This document shows, in pieces, positions 54,649 through 63,803 of a DNA stretch of 64,000 nt. The notes below the pieces were generated by a model that worked only from the letters and a program-made list of their open reading frames with translations, was not told the DNA's origin and made no database searches. The position numbers and the translations under genes are program-made. Numbering within the stretch: the stretch's first letter is position 1; every line of letters starts with the position of its first letter. Source of the DNA: Pseudophaeobacter sp. EL27 (lineage in GTDB: Bacteria; Pseudomonadota; Alphaproteobacteria; Rhodobacterales; Rhodobacteraceae); the NCBI RefSeq assembly GCF_900313025.1, contig NZ_OMPQ01000016.1, positions 31,843 to 95,842 of the forward strand. The letters are read 5' to 3'.

Positions 54649-54715
54649 TTTCCTCGAAGCGCACAAGCTCGATCTAACTCAAAATCAGATTCAGATAAAC
54701 GTCACGGAGAATTCG

Positions 54716-56108
54716 ATGACTTCCAATCCGACGAGTCAACGTCGCTATCAATCCAGGCGGCAATTCATTCAGTCGACAGCAGGCCTCACCTTTACACTTT
54801 CTTTGGGCGTAAAGGGGGGGGCAGGTCGCGGCGAGTGAGACTGTTGCTGCTGGCAGCCGTACCATCAATGCCTATATCAATATTGGCTCCGAGGGCTTGA
54901 TAACCATCTTTTCCTCCTCTGCCGAGATGGGTCAGGGCACATGGACATCCCTGCCATTGGTGGTTGCCGAAGAGATGGACGCCGAGTGGGCTGACGTCAG
55001 AATTGCCCCCTCGCCGGCGTTTGGAGATGAATATGGCGACCCCATGTTTGGCAACATGGTTTTCACCAGCGCCAGCCGTGCGGCGGCGGCTTATTTTGAT
55101 CGTCTGCGGCGCTATGGGGCGCAGGCTCGTCAAGTTCTGATGAGAAACGCGGCCATTCAGCTAGATGTGCCAGTGACAGAGTTGACCACACGTCCAAGTC
55201 AGGTTTGTCATGAAGCAAGCGGCCGCTGTCTGAGCTACGCTGAGATTGCACAGTCGAGCGAGATGCCCGCTGATTTGCCGTCACTTGAATCCGTAGCGCT
55301 GAAAGACCCCAAAGACTTTAGGCTTATAGGGAAGACGGTCCCAAGGTACGATCCGCCATGCAAAATGAATGGGAGTACCAAATTCAGTATCGATGTGTCA
55401 CTTCCCGGAATGCTCTACGCTGCGGTAACCCGTGCGCCGATCGATGGAACCACTGTTGAATCTGTTGATCATTTAGAAGCGCGCAAGTCCCCTGGTGTCG
55501 TAGAGGTTTTGACTGGAGACGGCGTTGTTGCGGTTGTCGCCCGCCAATACCATCAAGCGCTGGCGGCTCGTAAAAAGCTAAGTATTCAGTGGTCGGATGC
55601 TGGCGCTGCGCACAACCACGCGAGTGCAACAGCAATTCAAAGAAACGTAGACACAGCACGGGATCTGGAAAGACAGGGAATTCCCTGGGACACTCATGGC
55701 GACGCGCTCGCCGGCATCGCCTCTGCTGGCGAAGTCATTGAGCGTGAATACAGCTCTGATTTCATGTATCATGCTCAAATTGAGCCGCTCAACGCTGTTG
55801 TGTCAGTCTAAGACGATGGCCAGCATGCTGAAGTCTGGGCTGGTACTCAGGTGCCGGGCGCAACGATCTATGCTGTGGCCGGGACGCTTGGCATCTCTCC
55901 GGAAAAAGTCAAACTGCAGACGCCACAATGCGGGTATTGCCAGTCGGGTCAGATCATGTCGGCCGCAGCCCTGCTGGAGGCTAATCCCAAACCAACCGAC
56001 AAAGATATCGATGCTGCGATGTCGGGCAACCTATGCCGGTGTGGAACCTATCCGCGCATTCGCAAGGCCATTCACCGCAGCGCTGAGTTAATGTCAAAGG
56101 AGCAGTAG
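54716..56108 (+). pseudogene. Scrambled aldehyde/isoquinoline oxidoreductase (IorB-IorA remnant)
   Basis: ATG 54716 begins a Tat signal (SRRQFIQSTAGLTFTLSLG). A run of eight G at 54814-54821 shifts the frame; seven would keep it, giving GGQVAASETVAAGSRTI joined to the frame that continues with SEGLITIFSSSAEMGQGTWTSLPLVVAEEM. That is the N-terminal third of the molybdopterin subunit. An in-frame TAA follows at 55809-55811 after LNAVVSV. Beyond it the frame resumes ([13 protein letters not shown]...[10 protein letters not shown]) and then jumps to [13 protein letters not shown] and [13 protein letters not shown], the C-terminal 2Fe-2S domain of the small subunit. So large-subunit text is fused to small-subunit text in the reverse of the usual order. 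Not functional. Confidence 0.75.
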
Positions 56109-56329
56109 TCTCGGAAAGGGATTGCGGTCTGAGCTTCGTTTCTTGGCCTTCAATATGATCCAGCTGCTCTGACAAGTTGGATTAATGGGTACCCTGTTTG
56201 TGGGCCAAGAATTTCATGCCTTTTGGTGCGTTGTAACTGTTCAGACTTCCTGCATTCCAGGTGTTGATAGCTGTGCTGCGCTTGGTAGATCATGAGGTTC
56301 TGTTCAGCTGGGCGCAGGTGTGTCTGGCC

Positions 56330-57433
56330 CTAATCGTCTACCCAGAACGCCACCACAGATCTGTCTTCGACGTCTTTGCTATTTTGGTGCGGCAAATGCC
56401 GATGACCAGCCTCGCCGGGAAGACCTTGGCGATAGGCGCCTGGGGTGGCGTTGGTCCAGCGCCGAAATGCCCGATGGAAATTGGCCGCTGAGGCAAAGCC
56501 GATATCCTGAGAGATTTCTTCGATGCTTTTGAGACCGCGCGACAGGTCCCGAATTGCAATATCACGGCGGAGCCCATCCTTGATCCCTTGAAACGAGGTG
56601 CCTTCGGCATCTAGCCGCCGGATCAGAGTGCGGGGGGTTAGATTAAGGTCCTTGGCAGCATCCTTGAGGTGGTAGTCCAGCCGGTCAGACAGCAACAGCA
56701 ATTCACGCAGGCGCAGGGGCAGGGCATGGGTGCGATAGCTGGTGAAGATCCAGTCGCGTGGCGCGCGCAGCAAAAACTCCTGCATCTCAACCTCACTGCG
56801 GGCAACAGGCAGGTCATCAGGCTGCGCGGCAAAGACAATGCGCGACTGCGCCTGGCCAAAGAGGATAGGGGCCGGAAACAAGATGGGGTAATCCTCGGCA
56901 AAATCGGGGCGTTCAAAAGCAAAGCCAACCTGCGCCAGCGGTAATTCACGCCCCGTCAGCCAGGAGGAAACCCCATGGGCCAGTTTCAGCAGCAGCATAT
57001 GACCAAACCGCTGTGGTTGATAAGCCCCGCGTGGTTTCAGTAGGACGCACATTTGCCCGGCCTCGGTCTCGAGCACCAGTTGAAAGTCATCCAGCAAGAG
57101 ATTCCAAAAGGAGGTGAAGCGAAACAGCGCCGCCGAGAGCGAAGAGGCCCCCCGCATTGACGCACAGAGATGTTTCAGCGTGCCGGAGCGAATGGGGCGA
57201 CTCCAGAGGCCCAACATCTCATCCCCGGTTTCTGCTGCGATCAGCTGGTATAGCCGCACGATCTGATCATGGGTGACGCGCCCCCCGGGCTGGATGGTCT
57301 CAGTCAGGCGGATCTGGTTCAGAAACCCTGCCAATTGTTGTGGCGGGCACTGTTGGCGCAACAGGCGCAGCCAGTCCTCGAGAAAGGCGCGCGATACGGT
57401 GGGTAGAATGCCGGGGGTTGGATCTGAACTCAT
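56330..57433 (-). CDS. AraC-family transcriptional regulator
   Basis: 367 residues. The N-terminal arabinose-binding-like domain (about residues 20-220) precedes a C-terminal HTH_18 region: LKDAAKDLNLTPRTLIRRLDAEGTSFQGIKDGLRRDIAIRDL and IEEISQDIGFASAANFHRAFRRWTNATPGAYRQ. This layout matches OruR/ArgR-type AraC regulators. It is divergent from the acyl-CoA dehydrogenase gene at 57582 and is the likely regulator of that pair. Confidence 0.9.
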   Translation of the reverse strand: MSSDPTPGILPTVSRAFLEDWLRLLRQQCPPQQLAGFLNQIRLTETIQPGGRVTHDQIVRLYQLIAAETGDEMLGLWSRPIRSGTLKHLCASMRGASSLSAALFRFTSFWNLLLDDFQLVLETEAGQMCVLLKPRGAYQPQRFGHMLLLKLAHGVSSWLTGRELPLAQVGFAFERPDFAEDYPILFPAPILFGQAQSRIVFAAQPDDLPVARSEVEMQEFLLRAPRDWIFTSYRTHALPLRLRELLLLSDRLDYHLKDAAKDLNLTPRTLIRRLDAEGTSFQGIKDGLRRDIAIRDLSRGLKSIEEISQDIGFASAANFHRAFRRWTNATPGAYRQGLPGEAGHRHLPHQNSKDVEDRSVVAFWVDD

Positions 57434-57581
57434 TGGGGTGTTTTGCTCTGCTTTGTCACTTTTTGCAATGTTTTCGTCCGTTGGGGAGATTGTTCCGGTA
57501 ATTCAGCCTCTTTATCTGGCATATTAAGCAAGCCAGTATTGGCCATAGACCAGATAGACACCCCAGTGGAGGGAACAGCCC

Positions 57582-59351
57582 GTGAGTTTTGATGCACCCG
57601 TAAAAGACATGCTTTTCAATATTGAACATCTCTCTCGCTGGTCCGAAGTCTCAGGGCTGGAGAAATACGACGGGCTGGAGCTGTCAGATGCAGCTGCCGT
57701 ATTGGAAGAGCTGGGGCGCTTTTGTACGGAAGAAATTGCGCCGTTGAATGCTTCGGGGGATGAGGCCGGCTCACATGTGAAAGACGGTAAAGTGGTGCTG
57801 GCTGATGGCTTTGCCGCAGCCTATGCCAAGTTTGTAGAGATGGGTTGGCAGAGCCTGCCGCATCCCGGTGAGTTTGGCGGTCAGGATCTGCCCCGCGCCG
57901 TAGGCGCCGCGGCCACCGAGGTGCTGAATGCCGCCAACCTCAGCTTCGCGCTTTGCCCGCTGCTGACAGATGGCGCCATCGAGGCACTGCTCACGGCTGG
58001 GTCTGACGAAACCAAAGCAACCTATCTGGAGAACCTGGTCAGCGGCAAATGGACTGGCACAATGAACCTGACCGAGCCTCAGGCCGGCAGCGATCTGGCG
58101 CTGGTGCGCAGCCGTGCCGAAGCCCAGGCCGATGGCACCTATAAGGTCAGCGGCACCAAGATCTTCATCACCTATGGTGAGCATGACATGTCGGAAAACA
58201 CCGTCCATCTGGTGTTGGCGCGCACGCCCGATGCGCCTGCCGGTGTCAAAGGCATCAGCCTGTTTCTGGTGCCCAAGTATATGGTCAATTCCGATGGTTC
58301 CCTCGGTGCGCGCAATTCGGTTCACTGCCAGAGCGTCGAACACAAGCTGGGGATCAAGGCCAGCCCCACCGCCGTGTTGCAGTTCGAGGAGGCCACTGGC
58401 TTTCTGATTGGCGAAGAAAACGCTGGTCTCACCTATATGTTCGAGATGATGAACTCGGCCCGCTATGCGGTGGGATTGCAGGGCATCGCCGTGGGTGAGC
58501 GCGCCTATCAGCAGGCGCTGGCCTATGCCAAGGAGCGGGTGCAGAGCGCCCCGGTTGATGGCTCCACCCGCGAGGCCGTCACCATTATTCACCACCCAGA
58601 TGTACGCCGCATGTTGATGCGGATGCGGGTCCTGACCGAAGGCGCCCGTGGTATGGCAGCATTTGCGGCCGGCTGTCAGGACATGGCGCGCAACGCGTCC
58701 ACGTCAGAGGCCCGGGTCGAGGCCAAGGCGCTGTCGGAATTCCTCACCCCGCTGGTCAAAGGCTTTAGCACGGAAAACGGTGTCGAGGTGGCGTCTTTGG
58801 GTGTGCAGGTGCATGGTGGCATGGGCTTTATCGAGGAAACCGGCGCCGCACAGCATTACCGCGATGCCCGCATCCTGCCGATCTATGAGGGCACCACCGC
58901 CATTCAGGCCAATGATCTGGTGGGCCGCAAAACCCTGCGCGATGGTGGCACCACGGCCCGTGCCCTGGCGGCATTGATTGCCGAAACCGAAACCGCGCTG
59001 GCCGCCGGCTCTCCCGCTGCACAGGCCATAGCGCCACGGCTGACCGCAGCACGGGCTGCCTTTGAGGAGGTGGTCGCGCATCTGCTGAGCCTGGACAAAA
59101 GCGAAATGCCCGCCGCCTTTGGCGCTGGCGTGCCCTATCTGATGCTGGCCGGCAATCTGGTCTCTGGCTGGCAGATGGCGCGTGGGCTGCTGGCTTCTGA
59201 GGCTGCCCTGGCGCGTGGTGAAGACCCTGAGTTCATGGCGGCCAAAGTGGCTTCGGCCCGGTTCTATGCGGATCACGTTCTCTGTGAAGTAGAGGTGCAG
59301 CGCAGCCGCTGCGTGTCCGGTGCCGAGAGCCTGTCAGCAGCACTGCTGTAA
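57582..59351 (+). CDS. dmdC: Acyl-CoA dehydrogenase, probable methylmercaptopropionyl-CoA dehydrogenase
   Basis: Long-form FadE-type dehydrogenase of 589 residues; GTG 57582 start, eight bases after GGAGGG. Motifs: LTEPQAGSDLALVRSRAEAQADGTYKVSGTKIFITYGEHDM, GLQGIAVGERAYQQALAYAKERVQ, GVQVHGGMGFIEETGAAQHYRDARILPIYEGTTAIQANDLVGRK, and a C-terminal helical extension (about residues 460-589) typical of DmdC. The next gene is a DmdD-like crotonase, the order known in roseobacters. No DmdA or DmdB gene is in the window, so the substrate could also be another short acyl-CoA. Confidence 0.7.
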   Translation: MSFDAPVKDMLFNIEHLSRWSEVSGLEKYDGLELSDAAAVLEELGRFCTEEIAPLNASGDEAGSHVKDGKVVLADGFAAAYAKFVEMGWQSLPHPGEFGGQDLPRAVGAAATEVLNAANLSFALCPLLTDGAIEALLTAGSDETKATYLENLVSGKWTGTMNLTEPQAGSDLALVRSRAEAQADGTYKVSGTKIFITYGEHDMSENTVHLVLARTPDAPAGVKGISLFLVPKYMVNSDGSLGARNSVHCQSVEHKLGIKASPTAVLQFEEATGFLIGEENAGLTYMFEMMNSARYAVGLQGIAVGERAYQQALAYAKERVQSAPVDGSTREAVTIIHHPDVRRMLMRMRVLTEGARGMAAFAAGCQDMARNASTSEARVEAKALSEFLTPLVKGFSTENGVEVASLGVQVHGGMGFIEETGAAQHYRDARILPIYEGTTAIQANDLVGRKTLRDGGTTARALAALIAETETALAAGSPAAQAIAPRLTAARAAFEEVVAHLLSLDKSEMPAAFGAGVPYLMLAGNLVSGWQMARGLLASEAALARGEDPEFMAAKVASARFYADHVLCEVEVQRSRCVSGAESLSAALL

Positions 59352-59429
59352 TCGCCTAGTGATTTTCCCTTTAGGGCGAGGCCTCTGTGTCAGAGGCCCG
59401 CACCTCCCTTTGCTAACAAGGACTGTATC

Positions 59430-60236
59430 ATGACCGTCAAAATCGACATTTCCCGCTTCAAGAACCTCGACCTTCAGCCCCATGATGATGGCGTTTGGGT
59501 TGTCACCCTGAACCGCCCAACCAAGCGCAACGCGCTGGACATTGACACCATCGAAGAGCTGGTGGATTTCTTCTCCACCGCACCGCGTGCTGGTGTGAAA
59601 GCCGTGGTTCTGGCTGGGTCTGGCGATCATTTCTGCGCTGGCCTGGATCTGATCGAACATCACGACGAAGACCGCAGCCCGGCTGACTTTATGCATGTCT
59701 GCCTGCGCTGGCACGAGGCCTTCAACAAGATGGAATATGGTGGGGTTCCCGTTATCGCCGCCCTGCAGGGCGCGGTTGTCGGCGGCGGGCTCGAGCTCGC
59801 GAGCTCGGCCCATATCCGGGTGATGGATCAGAGCACCTATTTTGCCCTGCCCGAAGGTCAGCGTGGGCTGTTCACTGGCGGCGGCGCAACCATCCGTGTG
59901 ACCGATCTGGTGGGTAAGTCCCGCATGATTGACATGATGCTGACCGGCCGGGTCTACCAGGGCCAGGAAGCCTGCGATCTGGGCCTGGCACAGTATATTG
60001 TTGAGGGTTCCAGCTTTGACAAGGCGCTGGAGCTGGCGCGCCGCACGGCAGAAAACCTGCCGCTGTCCAACTTTGCCATCTGCTCCGCCGTGAGCCACAT
60101 GCAGAACATGTCGGCCATGGATGCGGCCTATGCCGAGGCCGTGGTGGCCGGCGTGGTCAACACCCAGCCCGACGCCCGGGCCCGGCTTGCGGCCTTTGCC
60201 GACAAAAGCGCCGCCCGCGTGCGCCGCAACGACTAG
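59430..60236 (+). CDS. dmdD: Crotonase, probable methylthioacryloyl-CoA hydratase
   Basis: 268 residues, start ATG 59430. The oxyanion-hole segments are [11 protein letters not shown] and [18 protein letters not shown], with the catalytic Glu in GGGLEL and a second Glu in [19 protein letters not shown]. This GLELAxxAHIRV...YxALPEGxRGxFxGGG pattern is what I recall for DmdD, which hydrates methylthioacryloyl-CoA to release methanethiol and acetaldehyde. It follows the dmdC-like gene by 78 bases. Identity with DmdD is by pattern recall and synteny, not alignment. Confidence 0.65.
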   Translation: MTVKIDISRFKNLDLQPHDDGVWVVTLNRPTKRNALDIDTIEELVDFFSTAPRAGVKAVVLAGSGDHFCAGLDLIEHHDEDRSPADFMHVCLRWHEAFNKMEYGGVPVIAALQGAVVGGGLELASSAHIRVMDQSTYFALPEGQRGLFTGGGATIRVTDLVGKSRMIDMMLTGRVYQGQEACDLGLAQYIVEGSSFDKALELARRTAENLPLSNFAICSAVSHMQNMSAMDAAYAEAVVAGVVNTQPDARARLAAFADKSAARVRRND

Positions 60237-60261
60237 GAACATCTCCTTTGCAAAACGTTGC

Positions 60262-60290
60262 CCCGCCCTTTGTGTGAAGGGCGGGTTTTT
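60262..60290 (+). terminator. Rho-independent terminator after the dmdD-like gene
   Basis: CCCGCCCTT and AAGGGCGGG form a perfect 9-bp stem around TGTGTG, followed by five T. It begins 26 bases after the stop codon. Confidence 0.88.
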
Positions 60291-60440
60291 CTTTGTGGGA
60301 CCACTTCTGGACCGGGTGCAAGCTGGTGAAGGGCAGGGGAATCAGATAGAGAAAAAGGGTGGCAGATCAATTGGTCTGTCACTGCCGGATCTGTATCGCT
60401 TTTGTTGCCCGCTTACGGGATGAAGGAAAGAATTGACCGC

Positions 60441-60623
60441 ATGAAACATGTTCCCAAAGAAAACACCGATGACGCGCTTATTCAGGAGTTCCTGAATAAG
60501 GGAGGCAAAGTCAGCGTTGGCAAAACCAAACCGATGCCCGCCGAGCTGGGGCTGAGCAACAATGTTTGGAACAACAAGATGACCAAAGAAGAAAAAGCAG
60601 CCCGCGACAAGCCAAAGAAATAG
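60441..60623 (+). CDS. Small basic hypothetical protein
   Basis: A 60-residue protein (MKHVPKENTDDALIQEFLNKGGKVSVGKTKPMPAELG...) rich in Lys and Asn, without helices in membrane or a signal peptide. ATG 60441 is taken as start because AAGGAAAGAA lies just upstream; in-frame ATG 60420 is an alternative. The segment GGKVSVGKTKPMPAELGLSNNVWNNKMTKEEKAARDK looks like a conserved short protein of Rhodobacterales, but I cannot name a function. It stands between the terminator and the molybdopterin oxidoreductase gene. Confidence 0.55.
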   Translation: MKHVPKENTDDALIQEFLNKGGKVSVGKTKPMPAELGLSNNVWNNKMTKEEKAARDKPKK

Positions 60624-60883
60624 GGCGGCACCCTAGGGGGCTGGCTTTCCTTCCCCTCGGGAGGGTGAGCAGGCTTTGTGCGTGATCTGGCCGGAGTGAG
60701 CCTGTGTAAAACTACCAAGGTGCAGGGCAGATTGCCTCCGATGGACTTGGTTTTTGGGCCAAGAGGACAAAGTTACGTTTGGTCCAAGCGCGGTGACGCC
60801 GGGATAAACCTCTGCAAAACGCTGGATTGCTCGTCTAGGCTCGAAGCCCTGACGGATACACGCGAACCCAGCCGGAGGCAGCC

Positions 60884-63007
60884 ATGAGCGACCTGAAAAC
60901 CCAGTTTCGAACCTGCAATATCTGCGAGGCCATGTGCGGGCTGATTGTCACCTATGACGAGGATCAGGTACATTCCATCAAGCCAAACCCAGAGGATCCG
61001 CTGTCACGCGGTCATATCTGCCCCAAGGCCATCGCCTTGCAGGATTTCCGCACCGATCCAGACCGGGTGACGACGCCGTTGAAAAAGGTTGATGGGGAGT
61101 TTGTGCCGATCAGCTGGGAGGAGGCCTATGATTTTGCTGTTGAGCGTCTGGCCGCAGTGCAACAGGCGCATGGCAAGGATGGGGTTGGCGTCTATCTCGG
61201 CAATCCCAATGCGCATAAGTTTGGCAACCTTCTGACTCTGCCAGGCCTGATCAAGGCGCTTGGGACCAGCAACCGCTATTCCTCAGCCACGGCGGACCAG
61301 ATCCCGCATCACGTGGCTTCGATCCACATGCTGGGCCATCCGATGCTCATCCCGGTGCCGGATGTGGCACGTACTGATCTGATGCTGATCCTTGGTGGCA
61401 ACCCGGTTGTCTCGAACGGGTCGATGATGACAGCGCCGGGTTTTGGCAAGCGCATGGATGAGATCAAGGCGCGCGGTGGCCGTGTGGTGGTGATTGACCC
61501 GCGTCGCACGGAAACCGCAACCCGCGCGGGCGAGCATCTGTTTATCCAGCCCGAAAGTGATGCCTTCCTGTTGCTGGCTTTGATACATGAGGTTTTTGCC
61601 CAGGGTCTGGAAGATCTCGGCGCACTGGCCGCGATCACTGATGGGGTTGAGATCCTGAAAGAGGCGGTTCAGCCCTTTACAGCTGACAAGGCCGCCGAGA
61701 TGACCGGCATCGAGGCGTCGACCATCCGCGCGCTGGCCTTTGATTTTGCCACTGCCAAATCGGCTGTGTGTTATGCGCGTATGGGGGCATCGACCCAGAG
61801 CTTTGGTTCCCTGTGCCAATGGGCCAATAATGCGCTCAACATCATTACCGGCAATTTTGACAGCGCTGGCGGCGCGATGTTCACCACCCCGGCGCTGGAT
61901 TATGTCGGCATGACCAGCCGCAAGGGCAAGACACGCAGCTACCCCGAGAAACGCTCGCGGGTGTCACAGCAGCCGCTCTATAATGGCGAGTTCCCGGTTT
62001 CGGTCATGGCTGAAGAGATGGAGATGCCGGGCGAGGGCCAGATCAAAGCGATGATTACCGTGGCCGGAAACCCGGTGTTGACGGCCCCTAATGGTCAGCG
62101 GATTGGCCGTGCGTTTGAAAACCTCGACTTCATGATGTCGATTGACCTCCATATCAACGACACCACCCGCCATGCCGATCTGATCCTGCCGGCCAGCGTG
62201 GCGCTGGAGGAAGAGGTCTATGACATGGTCTTCCACAGTTTTGCGGTTCATAATACCGCCGCCTTTGCCGCGCCTATTTTTGAGACCCCCAACGGCAACC
62301 CGCAGGAATGGGAGCTGATCTCCCGTCTGACGGCAAGGATCTCCGGCTCCAACAGCATAGGTCCGTCGCCGACCGAGGTTTTGGCAATGTTATTGCCACA
62401 GGGCTATCACAGCAATTCAGTCACCGTCGAAGCGCTGCTGACGGCGCCAACCGGCTCCATCGACCTTGGTCCCCTGGTGCCCAACTTGGCCGACCGGCTG
62501 GAAACCCCTGATGCACGGATAAATCTGGCGCCCGAGGTGTTCCTCGCGGATCTGCCACGGCTTCAGGCCTTTCAGTCGCCCGTTAGCGAAGAGTTCCCGT
62601 TGTTGATGATTGGCCGTCGTCAGGTACGTAGCCACAATAGCTGGACCCAAAACAGCCCCCGACTGGTAAAGGGACGCGATCGCTGCACCATCCAGCTCAA
62701 CCCGGCAGACTCTGTGCGGTTTGGTCTGGGTGAAGTTGGTGAGGTGCAGATCGACAGTGCGGTTGGAACTGCGACCTTGCCCATTGAGATCACCGATGAG
62801 ATTGCCCCAGGCGTCGTGTCGATCCCACAGGGCTGGGGGCAGCGGCAGGGGGAGCTTTCTGCGGCGACCAAGGTGCAGACTGTCTCTATCAATGATTTGA
62901 CAGATGATCGCCGTATTGACCCTGTCAGTGGCAACGCGGCCTTTAACGGGGTGCCTGTGCGACTGGCTGCTGTAAATCAGGAGCCTTTGGCCCGCGCCGC
63001 CAAATAA
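60884..63007 (+). CDS. Molybdopterin oxidoreductase (formate dehydrogenase/DMSO reductase superfamily)
   Basis: Catalytic subunit of 707 residues with N-terminal 4Fe-4S motif: Cys in CNICEAMCG and a fourth Cys in GHICPKA. Molybdopterin-binding motifs include LILGGNPVVSNGSMM and VVVIDPRRTETATRAGEHLFIQPESDAFLLLALIHEV; the C-terminal dinucleotide domain has RRQVRSHNSWTQNSPRLVKGRDRCTIQLNPADSVRFGL. The metal-ligand position appears to be Ser or Thr (YSSATADQIPHH), so Cys/Sec formate dehydrogenase is unlikely. It has a clear GGAGG site before ATG 60884. No partner subunits or Mo-cofactor genes adjoin it. Substrate not assignable. Confidence 0.85.
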   Translation: MSDLKTQFRTCNICEAMCGLIVTYDEDQVHSIKPNPEDPLSRGHICPKAIALQDFRTDPDRVTTPLKKVDGEFVPISWEEAYDFAVERLAAVQQAHGKDGVGVYLGNPNAHKFGNLLTLPGLIKALGTSNRYSSATADQIPHHVASIHMLGHPMLIPVPDVARTDLMLILGGNPVVSNGSMMTAPGFGKRMDEIKARGGRVVVIDPRRTETATRAGEHLFIQPESDAFLLLALIHEVFAQGLEDLGALAAITDGVEILKEAVQPFTADKAAEMTGIEASTIRALAFDFATAKSAVCYARMGASTQSFGSLCQWANNALNIITGNFDSAGGAMFTTPALDYVGMTSRKGKTRSYPEKRSRVSQQPLYNGEFPVSVMAEEMEMPGEGQIKAMITVAGNPVLTAPNGQRIGRAFENLDFMMSIDLHINDTTRHADLILPASVALEEEVYDMVFHSFAVHNTAAFAAPIFETPNGNPQEWELISRLTARISGSNSIGPSPTEVLAMLLPQGYHSNSVTVEALLTAPTGSIDLGPLVPNLADRLETPDARINLAPEVFLADLPRLQAFQSPVSEEFPLLMIGRRQVRSHNSWTQNSPRLVKGRDRCTIQLNPADSVRFGLGEVGEVQIDSAVGTATLPIEITDEIAPGVVSIPQGWGQRQGELSAATKVQTVSINDLTDDRRIDPVSGNAAFNGVPVRLAAVNQEPLARAAK

Positions 63008-63313
63008 CATTCTGGATCGTTTGAAGAAGGGGCGTTTGCCTCCGGTGGGAGTATGCATGGAAAGGTGACTGGGTGCTGTCTGTGGTCCGGTGATGGAATC
63101 GGGGTCGAGTCAGCTGTGTGTACTTTTCCGGGATGAGGTTGAGATGTATTTGCGCGGAGAGATTTTGGGTAACACTATGTTTTTATAGCAATTTCCTTCC
63201 TTATCCAAAAAAGATGTGATTTTTGTAATTTAGGGCTTGCGGGTTCCCGGGGTTATACTTAGAACCCCCTCTACCGGCAGCGGAGACGCGGCACGGTGGG
63301 CGGCGGAGGTGCT
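63008..63313. other. Upstream part of the rRNA operon region
   Basis: About 300 bases with no gene I can support. It probably contains the rRNA promoter: a TATACT at 63254-63259 is present but no -35 box stands at a standard distance, so no promoter is assigned. AT-rich text at 63170-63235 is typical of rRNA upstream elements. Confidence 0.4.
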
Positions 63314-63401
63314 GCTGACACACTGGAAAGACGGTGCTGACGGACTGGAAAGACAGTGCTGACGGACTGGAAAGACAGTGCTGACGGATCGGAAAGACGG
63401 T
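63314..63401. repeat. Four tandem copies of a 22-bp unit
   Basis: Units at 63314-63335, 63336-63357, 63358-63379 and 63380-63401. Copies two and three are identical; one and four differ at a few positions. Each starts GCTGAC and contains GGAAAGAC. The 22-bp period is two DNA turns, and it lies in the rRNA operon's 5' region, 400 bases before the 16S gene. There are no spacers, so it is not a CRISPR. Confidence 0.9.
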
Positions 63402-63498
63402 TGAGACGCTCAGGAGAGACTGGGGCATCTGATGGTATGATGTGAGGCGGTTGCGCTAAGGAATTGGCGTAGTGGTCTTGTTTTTGGCCTTTTGGTGT

Positions 63499-63510
63499 TG
63501 CTCTTTGACA
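63499..63510 (+). promoter_or_regulatory. rRNA leader boxA
   Basis: TGCTCTTTGACA matches the boxA antitermination element (TGCTCTTTAACA) in 11 of 12 positions and lies about 300 bases before the 16S gene, as expected for an rRNA leader bound by Nus factors. Confidence 0.75.
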
Positions 63511-63803
63511 TTGATGATAACTGAAGAGATATGTGGGCGGTTTGGTTCGTTTCGATGGATCAACGTCTGTATATCAACGCTAGTAGGGTGGGCCATTTGG
63601 TCTGTTCGATAATCTAGTGTCAGCTTCACTGTTTGAACGGACTTTTGTTTACTTTGGTAAACTGAAGCACAATCAAACAGATGACTTCCGATACGTGTCC
63701 AATCCTTAGCCGGGTGGACATAGGGATCTGCCCCCAAAAGCGGTCCTGAGTATTGGAGATGTGCAGAGGTTCGAACGTCAAGGATAGCGTCGCGAGACGC
63801 TTT

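Noticed and set aside
63314-63401. CRISPR array
   Set aside because: Repeats are directly adjacent with no spacers and no cas genes are in the window.
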